Source: Alphaproteobacteria bacterium (GTDB lineage: Bacteria > Pseudomonadota > Alphaproteobacteria > Micropepsales > Micropepsaceae). Taken from it: a DNA stretch of 64,000 nt. The position numbers and the translations under genes are program-made. The stretch is from assembly GCA_017307355.1 (NCBI GenBank), contig JAFKFG010000008.1:62001-126000 (forward strand), given 5' to 3'. Shown here in pieces: positions 8,276 through 14,569 of the stretch (position 1 is its first letter; each line of letters begins with the position of its first letter). The notes beneath the pieces are model-generated. The model was not told the DNA's origin and did no database searches. It worked only from the letters and a program-made list of their open reading frames with translations.

Positions 8276-9229
8276 TCAACTCAGCACCCAACTCCTGAAC
8301 AACGCCAGATCGATATTGCCGCCGTTGAGCGGCACGGCGACGGTGCGGCCTTTCAATTGCGCGCGTTCCTTCATCACCGCCGCCAGCGGCGAGGCGCCGG
8401 CGCCTTCGGCCAGATTGTGGGTGTCGGTCCAATAGGCGCGCACGGCTTCGGCGATCTCATCGTCGCTCACCGTGACGATGCGCGCGGCGCCTTTGCGGAT
8501 GATGGCGAAGGCGGCGGGATCGGGGATGCGCGTGGCGAGCCCATCGGCCTTGGTGTCGGCGCTGTTGGTTTCCACCACATGCCCCGCCTTGAATGACAGC
8601 GCATAGGAGGGCGCATTCTCGCTCTGCACGCCCACGATCTCGGTCTTCAGGCCGAGCAGGTCGCGCGCCAGGATGGCGCCGCAGATGCCCGAGCCCAGGC
8701 CGATGGGGACATAGAGAATGTCCAGCCCCGGCGCCGCCTCGAACAATTCCAGCGCCCAGGTCGATACGCCCAACACCAGATCGCGGTGGAAGGAGGGCGC
8801 GAAAAACAAGCCGTCGCGTTCGGCGATCCGCATCGCCTCGATCCGCGCGGCATCGAAATCCGCGCCATGCTCGATCAGCCGCGCGCCGAAGGCCCGCATC
8901 GCCGCGTTCTTTTCCGTGCTGTTGCCGTGCGGCACGAGAATGGTGACGGGCACATTGAAGCGCCGCCCGGCATAGGCCAGCGACTGGCCGTGATTGCCCC
9001 GCGTGGCCGAAACGATGCCGCCCGGCGCCAGCTTCTCGCGCGCCAGCCGCTCCAGATGGATCAGTCCGCCGCGCACCTTGAAGGCGCCGGTGGGCGTGTG
9101 GTTCTCGTGCTTGACCCAGATCTCGGTGCCGGCGCGTTCGGCCAGAAGCGGCCAGCGATATTGCGGCGTGCCGGGAAACACCGCATGCACCTTGGCGCGC
9201 GCCTCTTCCAATTCTTCGCGGGTGAACAC
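8276..9229 (-). CDS. Threonine/serine dehydratase, PLP fold type II
   Basis: 317 residues. The PLP lysine is in TPTGAFKVRGG (Lys about 51), followed by the family signatures SATRGNHGQSLAYAGR and the phosphate-binding loop GLGSGICGA. The length matches catabolic-type or short threonine dehydratases lacking the ACT regulatory domain. Reaction expected: threonine to 2-oxobutyrate and ammonia, or a related hydroxy-amino acid. Cytosolic. Could also be a serine racemase-like or hydroxyaspartate enzyme, since this fold is shared. The start is the first ATG of the frame. Confidence 0.85.
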   Translation of the reverse strand: MFTREELEEARAKVHAVFPGTPQYRWPLLAERAGTEIWVKHENHTPTGAFKVRGGLIHLERLAREKLAPGGIVSATRGNHGQSLAYAGRRFNVPVTILVPHGNSTEKNAAMRAFGARLIEHGADFDAARIEAMRIAERDGLFFAPSFHRDLVLGVSTWALELFEAAPGLDILYVPIGLGSGICGAILARDLLGLKTEIVGVQSENAPSYALSFKAGHVVETNSADTKADGLATRIPDPAAFAIIRKGAARIVTVSDDEIAEAVRAYWTDTHNLAEGAGASPLAAVMKERAQLKGRTVAVPLNGGNIDLALFRSWVLS

Positions 9230-9286
9230 GAGACACCTCTCTCGCTATCGGCGCCGAGCCTTAGCATGGCAATCGGCTTTATTTCG

Positions 9287-9348
9287 TGGCCTATCGCTTC
9301 GCTATATCAGGCTTTTTGTAATGGCCTATCGCTTCGCCATATGAGGCC
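9287..9348. repeat. Two copies of a 25-27 bp GGCCTATCGCTTCGC repeat
   Basis: Copies at 9287-9311 and 9322-9348, both starting TGGCCTATCGCTTCGC and ending in a GAGGCC or CAGGC arm. A third copy is inside the flavoprotein gene at 16341-16367. The region between the dehydratase start (9229) and 9492 holds nothing else noticed. Confidence 0.75.
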
Positions 9349-9491
9349 GGGCCGGATTGTGCGCCCCGCATGGCGATTAACCTTCGGATTTTGCGGCGTT
9401 TTCCGCTTGCGAGAGATTCTCAGTGTGCGGAAAGATTCATTGTCGAAGCGGTCCCCAGGTCCTATACGAAGGCCCGAAAAGGAGCCTCTCC

Positions 9492-9623
9492 ATGCCCAAA
9501 CTCCCCGACGACATGTCCGCCGCCGCCGTCAAAAGGCGGGCCGAGATTTCCGAAGCCACCAAGGCCAAGCCCAAGACCGAAGAAGTGGCCCCGCCCAAGC
9601 CGCGCATGGCGAAAAAGCGCTGA
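9492..9623 (+). CDS. Very small basic protein, hypothetical
   Basis: 43 residues, MPKLPDDMSAAAVKRRAEIS then a Lys/Pro-rich tail ending PRMAKKR. AAAAGGAG stands 7 nt ahead of the ATG, the main support. Low complexity, no membrane segment. Followed by a 12-bp-stem hairpin at 9665-9689. Function unknown. Confidence 0.5.
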   Translation: MPKLPDDMSAAAVKRRAEISEATKAKPKTEEVAPPKPRMAKKR

Positions 9624-9664
9624 TACGCCGTCCTTTGACCTGAATACCCGTTTTCCGGCGCCCG

Positions 9665-9689
9665 GGCCTGCTGTCCAGGACAGCGGGCC
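9665..9689. terminator. 12-bp-stem hairpin without clear T-run
   Basis: Arms GGCCTGCTGTCC and GGACAGCGGGCC around a single A. No T-tract follows, so it may be a structural repeat or a weak terminator for the small gene upstream. Confidence 0.4.
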
Positions 9690-9732
9690 GGCGGCGGGGA
9701 TCCCCTGACATTCCCGAAGCACGCAATCCGGC

Positions 9733-9776
9733 TTGACAGCGCAGGCCCGTTATATAACATATAGATTGTATAACAG
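9733..9776 (+). promoter_or_regulatory. Promoter/operator of the ArsR-SRPBCC operon
   Basis: TTGACA at 9733-9738 is followed by an AT-rich stretch with the perfect palindrome GTTATATAAC (9749-9758) and a further TATAAC at 9769-9774. This is the only AT-rich spot nearby and lies directly before an ArsR-type regulator, so it is the likely autoregulatory operator overlapping the -10 region. Confidence 0.6.
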
Positions 9777-9783
9777 GTGACGC

Positions 9784-10131
9784 ATGATACCGACCCTCGA
9801 CGCCACGTTTGCCGCCTTGGCCGACCCCACCCGCCGCGCGCTCCTGGCCCGGCTGGCGCGGGAGGAGGCCACCGTGATGGAGCTGGCCCAGCCTTTTTCC
9901 ATGAGCCAGCCCGCCATCTCCCGCCATCTGAAAGTGCTGGAGGAGGCGGGCCTGATCCTGCGCCGGGTCGATGGCACGCGGCGGCCTTGCCGCCTGGCGC
10001 CCGGGGGCGTCGCCGCCATCGATCAATGGCTGGACATGCTGCGCCAGGCACTGGCCCGCAATTACGACCGGCTGGATCAGGTCCTGGCCGAAATGACCCC
10101 CACGACGAACCCGAAAAGGAAATCGCCATGA
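9784..10131 (+). CDS. ArsR-family winged-helix repressor
   Basis: 115 residues, with the classic opening FAALADPTRRALLARLA, recognition helix MSQPAISRHLKVLEEAGLI and a beta-wing RRVDGTRRPCRL. There is no clustered Cys metal site, so it belongs to the SdpR-like, non-metal branch usually paired with an SRPBCC protein. The stop overlaps the next ATG (ATGA), so the two genes are translationally coupled. Probably represses its own operon through the palindrome at 9749. Confidence 0.9.
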   Translation: MIPTLDATFAALADPTRRALLARLAREEATVMELAQPFSMSQPAISRHLKVLEEAGLILRRVDGTRRPCRLAPGGVAAIDQWLDMLRQALARNYDRLDQVLAEMTPTTNPKRKSP

Positions 10132-10610
10132 GCGCACCTCTCACTCTGGTCATCGAAGGCGACCGTCATGTGGTGATCACCCGCCATTTCGCGGCGCCGC
10201 CCGAACTGGTGTGGCGCGCCCATACCGAAGCGGCCATCGTGCAGAAATGGGTGCTGGGCCCCGACGGCTGGACCATGCCGGTCTGCGTTTGCGAGGCCAG
10301 GCCCGGCGGCAAGATCCATTACGAATGGTCGAACGGCAAAGGCGGCGGCTTTTCGCTCACGGGCGAGTTCGTCTCGCTCACCCCCTTCAGCCGGATCGAG
10401 CATGTGGAGCGCATGCATCTGCCCGCCACCACGCCCGACAATCATATCGTGACGACATTTGCGCCCGACGGCGCGGGCACCTTGATGACCATGCGAATGG
10501 AATTGCCCAATGAAGAAGCCCGCACCGCCATGCTGGCCAGCGGCATGGATAAGGGCATGGAGATCAGCTACGCCCGCCTGGAAAATATGATCCAGGCCGG
10601 CGCGCTTTAG
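10128..10610 (+). CDS. SRPBCC (AHSA1/START-like) domain protein
   Basis: 160 residues with the typical fold markers ITRHFAAPPELVWRAHTE near the N-terminus and the C-terminal helix MDKGMEISYARLENMI. Binds hydrophobic ligands in a helix-grip cavity; the ligand is not known. Coupled by ATGA overlap to the ArsR-type regulator, an arrangement common in proteobacteria, so the ligand may also relate to the regulator's signal. Complete length for the family. Confidence 0.9.
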   Translation: MSAPLTLVIEGDRHVVITRHFAAPPELVWRAHTEAAIVQKWVLGPDGWTMPVCVCEARPGGKIHYEWSNGKGGGFSLTGEFVSLTPFSRIEHVERMHLPATTPDNHIVTTFAPDGAGTLMTMRMELPNEEARTAMLASGMDKGMEISYARLENMIQAGAL

Positions 10611-10701
10611 AGTCTGGCTCCATTGCCGGCGGTCACATCAATAGGATGGTGAGCCTGCCATATTTCGTGACATTCGCGTCAACCTTGGGGACGCGTTGCC
10701 G

Positions 10702-11190
10702 CTATTTCATCGGCGCATTCATAACCACTGAATTGGCACATTTTGAATTGGATTCGGTCACGCCAAAGCTGAGCCTGCCCCAAGGCCGAGTCATCCCCCA
10801 ATACCAGCAGGTGTGTCCGTCCGTGCAACTATTGTCCAAGCTCCCCACGCCAAATCGCTCTTCAATGGAAGCGATCGACAGGCACGAACCGCTCAATTCA
10901 TGAAGTATAAGTAGCCTTACGGCGGCTCTCCGTCGGAATTCCAGCCGCCCCATTTTAACTTGCCCGATGGTGACATCTCGTTTTTGACAATCTCCCGCTC
11001 CATTGGGCGGGCATCCGATGCTTTGACCAAATATCTCTTCAACCTTACTCGAATCGGCGGGCTGCGCTTTATCCAATGCCGTTAGCATGTCCAAGAGTAG
11101 TTCACCCGTGGCACCCGATTCGGAAAAGACCGGCGCTGTCGAAGTACACATGCAAACTATACCGACCAAAACGGCAGCCCAGGTTCTCAT
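10702..11190 (-). CDS. Exported hypothetical protein
   Basis: 162 residues with a Sec signal peptide (MRTWAAVLVGIVCMCTSTAP... cut near VFSES). Six Cys in the mature part (GCPPNGAGDC, GSCLS, NSCTDGHTC, KCANS) suggest disulfides in the periplasm. Base composition is clearly lower in GC than neighbours, suggesting acquisition. GGGATGGGAA precedes the ATG. Family not recognised. Confidence 0.65.
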   Translation of the reverse strand: MRTWAAVLVGIVCMCTSTAPVFSESGATGELLLDMLTALDKAQPADSSKVEEIFGQSIGCPPNGAGDCQKRDVTIGQVKMGRLEFRRRAAVRLLILHELSGSCLSIASIEERFGVGSLDNSCTDGHTCWYWGMTRPWGRLSFGVTESNSKCANSVVMNAPMK

Positions 11191-11241
11191 TTCCCATCCC
11201 TCGCTTCGCTATCCGGGTATCTAGACCTCAACATCAGCATG

Positions 11242-11341
11242 TCATGGCCCACCGGAGTGTGGGCCATCCAGCTGAATTGGGCTCTGCTTCGGATAAATGG
11301 AGGCTGTGTCACCTGGATGGCCCGCATTTGCGGGCCATGAC
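11242..11341. repeat. TCATGGCCC paired-palindrome element, copy 1
   Basis: 100-bp element with a hairpin at each end: TCATGGCCCaccggagtGTGGGCCAT at the left, ATGGCCCGCatttGCGGGCCATGA at the right. Inverted relative to the two copies at 16538-16635 and 16751-16848. Confidence 0.85.
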
Positions 11342-11372
11342 CAATGACGGCCATCTCAATCGAGGACCGGCT

Positions 11373-11552
11373 TTAATCCAGCTTGCTGTTGCGCACCGCT
11401 TCGATCCGCGCCAGGTCGGTGAGGTGCGCCAGGAGCGGCATGCCGTTCGTCTCCGACAAGCGGCGCAGCGACGCCAGCATGTCGGCGGCATAACCGGCCA
11501 CTTCGGCCCGCGACGTTTGCGGATGGATTTGTGCTTTGAGCGCCTGTGTCAT
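11373..11552 (-). CDS. Small hypothetical protein
   Basis: 59 residues, MTQALKAQIHPQTSRAEVAG then helical (YAADMLASLRRLSETNGMPL and LTDLARIEAVRNSKLD). The ATG at 11552 is preceded by AAGGAATG. Cytosolic, no known motif; similar small helical proteins are common orphan ORFs in alphaproteobacteria. An in-frame ATG two codons upstream is possible. Confidence 0.5.
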   Translation of the reverse strand: MTQALKAQIHPQTSRAEVAGYAADMLASLRRLSETNGMPLLAHLTDLARIEAVRNSKLD

Positions 11553-11703
11553 GGGCATTCCTTGGTTTGCTGTTGTGTCAAGGACGCAACTCGGAAACAC
11601 GCCGCCGCCCCCCAGCGACCAACCTAACGCTACCGGTAACAAGCTTAACAAACGGTAGTATTGATACAACTCGATCGGATCGCAATGCACCTTCGAACGC
11701 GAG

Positions 11704-12237
11704 TCAGATCGGCTTTCCCATTCTGAGGATGGGCACGGTGACGCCGCCCGGTGTTGGCACCATCATCAATTCGATCGGATTATAGCCGCATGCCGCATAA
11801 AGAGGCTTGCCTCCCATTGTGGCACCCAGCTCCACAGACGTGAATCCTTCGGCCCGCGCCGCCGCTTCGCAGATCTCCAGGATCCGCCGCCCCACGCCCC
11901 GCCGGGTGAAAGCGGGCGATGTGTACATGGCCCGGACCCGCGCCGGCTCGGATTTGGGATCGAGCAGCCGCGCGTCGCGCCCCGCCGTGTGATTGCCCCC
12001 GAACAGGGTGGCCCGCCGGCTCCAGCCGCCGCAGCCGGCGATCTCGCCCTCCAGCTCGACCACGAAATAGGTGCCGTCCTCGATCAGCTGGGTGTCCAGC
12101 CCCATCACCGCGAACGAGGCCTCAACTTCCGCGGGCGGCAGAAAGGCCGGGAGAAGCTGGGCGATGGCCGCGTTCATCAGGGTCTTGAGCGCAGGCAAAT
12201 CATTCGCGGTTGCGAGACGGTGGCTGAGCTTGTCCAT
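11704..12237 (-). CDS. GNAT-family N-acetyltransferase
   Basis: 177 residues. Acetyl-CoA binding motif A is visible as VRAMYTSPAFTRRGVGRRIL, followed by the helix CEAAARAEGFTSVELGATM and PLYAACGY. The N-terminus RLATANDLPALKTLMNAAI is typical of the fold. Substrate not predictable. It is transcribed away from the exported RidA-like gene across a 210-nt divergent region. Confidence 0.88.
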   Translation of the reverse strand: MDKLSHRLATANDLPALKTLMNAAIAQLLPAFLPPAEVEASFAVMGLDTQLIEDGTYFVVELEGEIAGCGGWSRRATLFGGNHTAGRDARLLDPKSEPARVRAMYTSPAFTRRGVGRRILEICEAAARAEGFTSVELGATMGGKPLYAACGYNPIELMMVPTPGGVTVPILRMGKPI

Positions 12238-12447
12238 CGAAAAATCCGGGAGTTTGAGAGATTTGGCGCTGGCTTTGGCGGCATTTATCCAACAGGCTAT
12301 TGGGGTTCCGGCGCCCGCGCAACGCGGGGCCGGGCAAGTTCAAAAGAGGGGAAAGCCCCGGAAAAAGGGGCGACGGCACATCCATCCTCAGGGAGAACGC
12401 AACCGCGCGCCGGATGGTCCGGCGGGCTGCCATTCAAGGAGACGACA

Positions 12448-12921
12448 ATGAATTTCAAGAAGATCGCCATCGCCGCGGTGGTGCTGGCCGGGTTCGCGAC
12501 CGCCGCCAACGCCCAGGAAATCCAGCGCATCGGCGGTAACCCCAATGGCCCGTTCGTCTCGGTCACGGCCGTGCCCACCGGCGGCAAGACCCTGTATTTC
12601 GTCTCGGGCGCGCTGCCGACCCCGGTCACGCCCCCCGCCAACGGCCAGCCCGCCAACTGGGGCGACACCACCGCCCAGACCAAGTCGGTGTTTGAAAACC
12701 TGAAGAAGTCGATGGCCGCCGCCGGCATCGGCTTCGGCGACGTGGTCAAGGCCACCGTGCTGATGGGCCCGGAACTGAGCTTCGCGGACATGAACAAGGT
12801 CTGGATGACCGAGTTCGGCACCGCCGCGCAGCCCAACAAGCCGGCTCGCGCTGCGTTCTTCGTTCACGGCCTGGCGGCTCCGGGAGCTCAGCTCGAAATC
12901 GAGTTCATCGCCGCGAAGTAA
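12448..12921 (+). CDS. Exported RidA-family protein
   Basis: 157 residues: Sec signal peptide (KIAIAAVVLAGFATAANAQ, cleavage about residue 22) followed by a RidA/YjgF domain with TLYFVSGALP, a helix QTKSVFENLKKSMAAAGIGF and the C-terminal PARAAFFVHGLAAPGAQLEI carrying the conserved Arg and Glu. Cytosolic RidA hydrolyses reactive enamines/imines; an exported version would act in the periplasm on unknown substrates. A 77-bp hairpin starts 11 nt after the stop, and a strong terminator follows at 13044. Confidence 0.85.
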   Translation: MNFKKIAIAAVVLAGFATAANAQEIQRIGGNPNGPFVSVTAVPTGGKTLYFVSGALPTPVTPPANGQPANWGDTTAQTKSVFENLKKSMAAAGIGFGDVVKATVLMGPELSFADMNKVWMTEFGTAAQPNKPARAAFFVHGLAAPGAQLEIEFIAAK

Positions 12922-12932
12922 GGGCGCTTGCC

Positions 12933-13009
12933 TTTTGCGTCCTGGCGTCGTCGCGCCTCCTCACGTGCTCACGCACGCTCCGGGGGACGCTCCTAGCCAG
13001 ACCGCAAAA
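12933..13009. repeat. 77-bp hairpin repeat, copy B
   Basis: Same length and core as 627-703 (shared CCTCCTCACGTGCTCACG). Outer arms are TTTTGCG/CGCAAAA instead of TTTTGGC/GCCAAAA, so pairing is kept while bases differ. Starts 11 nt after the RidA-like stop. Confidence 0.8.
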
Positions 13010-13043
13010 TTCTGCGCGCCGAGTGCGTGCGCTATGAGTTGAG

Positions 13044-13077
13044 AAGGCGGGTTCGAAAGAGCCCGCCTTTCTTTTTT
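13044..13077 (+). terminator. Rho-independent terminator
   Basis: Stem AAGGCGGG..CCCGCCTT with loop TTCGAAAGAG, then CTTTTTT. Strong on the + strand, ending the transcript of the exported RidA-like gene. Confidence 0.85.
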
Positions 13078-13080
13078 GGA

Positions 13081-13296
13081 TTATGGGCCCAGTTTCTCAA
13101 GCGCCGCGATGGACGCATCCAGGGCTTTTGCCCTTTCCCGTATGCCAACCGCTTCGTCCAGGCTGACATCCACAATGCCGTTTTTGGTGTTCTGGAATTG
13201 CTGGCAAGCGCCTGTTTCGTAATCGTCCGCCCGCGCGAGCATCCATTCGCGAACGTCACGAAATGCGTCCGTTATTTTCTTATGCGGCTTGGTCAT
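13081..13296 (-). CDS. Small hypothetical protein
   Basis: 71 residues, MTKPHKKITDAFRDVREWML then an acidic helical body ending LDASIAALEKLGP. No signal or membrane segment. No strong ribosome site seen, but residue composition looks like a real soluble helical protein. It runs toward the RidA terminator. Confidence 0.45.
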   Translation of the reverse strand: MTKPHKKITDAFRDVREWMLARADDYETGACQQFQNTKNGIVDVSLDEAVGIRERAKALDASIAALEKLGP

Positions 13297-13661
13297 GAAT
13301 CGACCCTAGGCCGAGCCACGACACCCCATCAACCCCGAACGGAAGCAAACTGCGTCAGAGTTTGCGTCGATGCTTGGCCGCGCATGAAGGCCCGGCCATC
13401 CGTATCTTCGGCGGAAATTGTGTCGCGATCTGAAACAGCAAGGACGGATTTTGCGAGCCGGATTTGCTTCGCTGGAACTTCTTCCCGCCGCCTTGTTGCA
13501 AAGGTTGCAGCAGGTAAGGATTTGCAAACCATGCCACACAAAAGGCGCGTTTAAGACAGTTCTCGCCTCTTTTCGTAAGTGCGCTGTGTACCCATCTGCT
13601 GGTAAGCAAGACGCCATCGGGTGGCTTGCTGCAAAATGCAGTTATCAGGGCTTTGAAGACC
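13297..13661. other. 365-nt region without convincing gene
   Basis: Lower GC than its surroundings. Open frames on both strands lack ribosome sites and have unlikely composition. No repeat of the families described here was found in it. Confidence 0.45.
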
Positions 13662-13904
13662 ATGAATGGCACGGCAATCCTTAACACCGCCTCGAGCATG
13701 CTCGAGACGTATGGCGACGGCGCGAAATTCCATATCGCCGAGCAGATGGACCGCGCGCTGGAATCAGGCGATGGCGCGACCTATGACCATCTGGCCCTGG
13801 TCGCCAAGGCGATCACCCTGATGACCATGACCCGCCAGGAAGCCGCCGCCGCCAAGCCGGAAAAAGCCGCCGCGCCGGTGCTGCGCACCTTCCGCGCCGC
13901 CTGA
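13662..13904 (+). CDS. Small hypothetical protein
   Basis: 80 residues from the ATG at 13662 (MNGTAILNTASSMLETYGDG). Amphipathic helices around FHIAEQMDRALESGDGATYD and an Ala/Lys-rich tail. An upstream in-frame ATG (13626) would add 12 residues; neither has a strong ribosome site. Soluble, cytosolic; family not recognised. Confidence 0.5.
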   Translation: MNGTAILNTASSMLETYGDGAKFHIAEQMDRALESGDGATYDHLALVAKAITLMTMTRQEAAAAKPEKAAAPVLRTFRAA

Positions 13905-13911
13905 TCGCATT

Positions 13912-13932
13912 CGCCGGGAAAATTTCCCGGCG
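13912..13932. promoter_or_regulatory. 21-bp perfect palindrome
   Basis: CGCCGGGAAA-A-TTTCCCGGCG, 7 nt after the preceding stop and about 110 nt before the first mini-membrane gene. Could be a protein binding site or a hairpin at the transcript end. Confidence 0.45.
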
Positions 13933-14042
13933 CCGGGCGGGATGATGCGGTGCGGCATGACTTGCTGTGCACAGTGTGCCGAAATTGAACCGGCCTGCCA
14001 CAGAATCATTATATAAAATGCCGGGGCATGTGAGGAGCCGCT

Positions 14043-14234
14043 ATGGCCTTCGCTGGGGCGTATGACGATGTCTTCGATATTCCCGCCGCGACGCCAGCCG
14101 CGCGCTATGACGAAGACGCGCTGATCGAGCTGGAATTCAGCGATTATGGCCGCGACGACCGTTTCCTGCCGGGCTGGTACATCCTGCCGTCGGTGATGGG
14201 CGGGCTCTTGGTGATCGCTTCGCTGCTGATCTGA
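14043..14234 (+). CDS. Single-span mini membrane protein, paralog 1
   Basis: 63 residues: acidic N-terminal half, then the motif LIELEFSDYGRDDRFLPGWY, then a C-terminal transmembrane helix (ILPSVMGGLLVIASLLI) that ends the protein. TGAGGAG precedes the ATG. The gene 114 nt downstream encodes a clear paralog with the same motif and topology, so the pair arose by tandem duplication. Predicted inner-membrane tail-anchored type. No known family recognised. Confidence 0.7.
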   Translation: MAFAGAYDDVFDIPAATPAARYDEDALIELEFSDYGRDDRFLPGWYILPSVMGGLLVIASLLI

Positions 14235-14347
14235 CCCAGAGCGGGACTTCCCCTCGGTCAAGGCGCCTTTTTCATTTCACAATTGCGGATGTTCCGCGCC
14301 CGAACCGGCGGGCGCCTGGAACGTTACCTATCCGACAGGAGAGTGTC

Positions 14348-14563
14348 ATGGCGGAGGTTCATTTCTATCACCCCATGTTCGATGTGCGGCCCGCGCGGGC
14401 GCGCCGAGCCTCGGCTCTGTTGCGGACGCGCGCGCAAGGCGAGCTGATCGATCTGGAATTCAGCAATTACGGCCGCAGCCCGCGTTTCCAGCATGGCTGG
14501 TACATTCTGCCCGCGCTGGTCACCGGCATGGCGATCATCGCGGCGGTGCTGTTGATCGTGTGA
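14348..14563 (+). CDS. Single-span mini membrane protein, paralog 2
   Basis: 71 residues. Shared motif LIDLEFSNYGRSPRFQHGWY followed by the C-terminal membrane helix (ILPALVTGMAIIAAVLLIV). The N-terminus differs (MAEVHFYHPMFDVRPARARR), more basic than in paralog 1. GACAGGAGAG precedes the ATG. Both genes read toward the convergent flavoprotein gene whose stop lies 7 nt after this one. Confidence 0.7.
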   Translation: MAEVHFYHPMFDVRPARARRASALLRTRAQGELIDLEFSNYGRSPRFQHGWYILPALVTGMAIIAAVLLIV

Positions 14564-14569
14564 CCGTTT

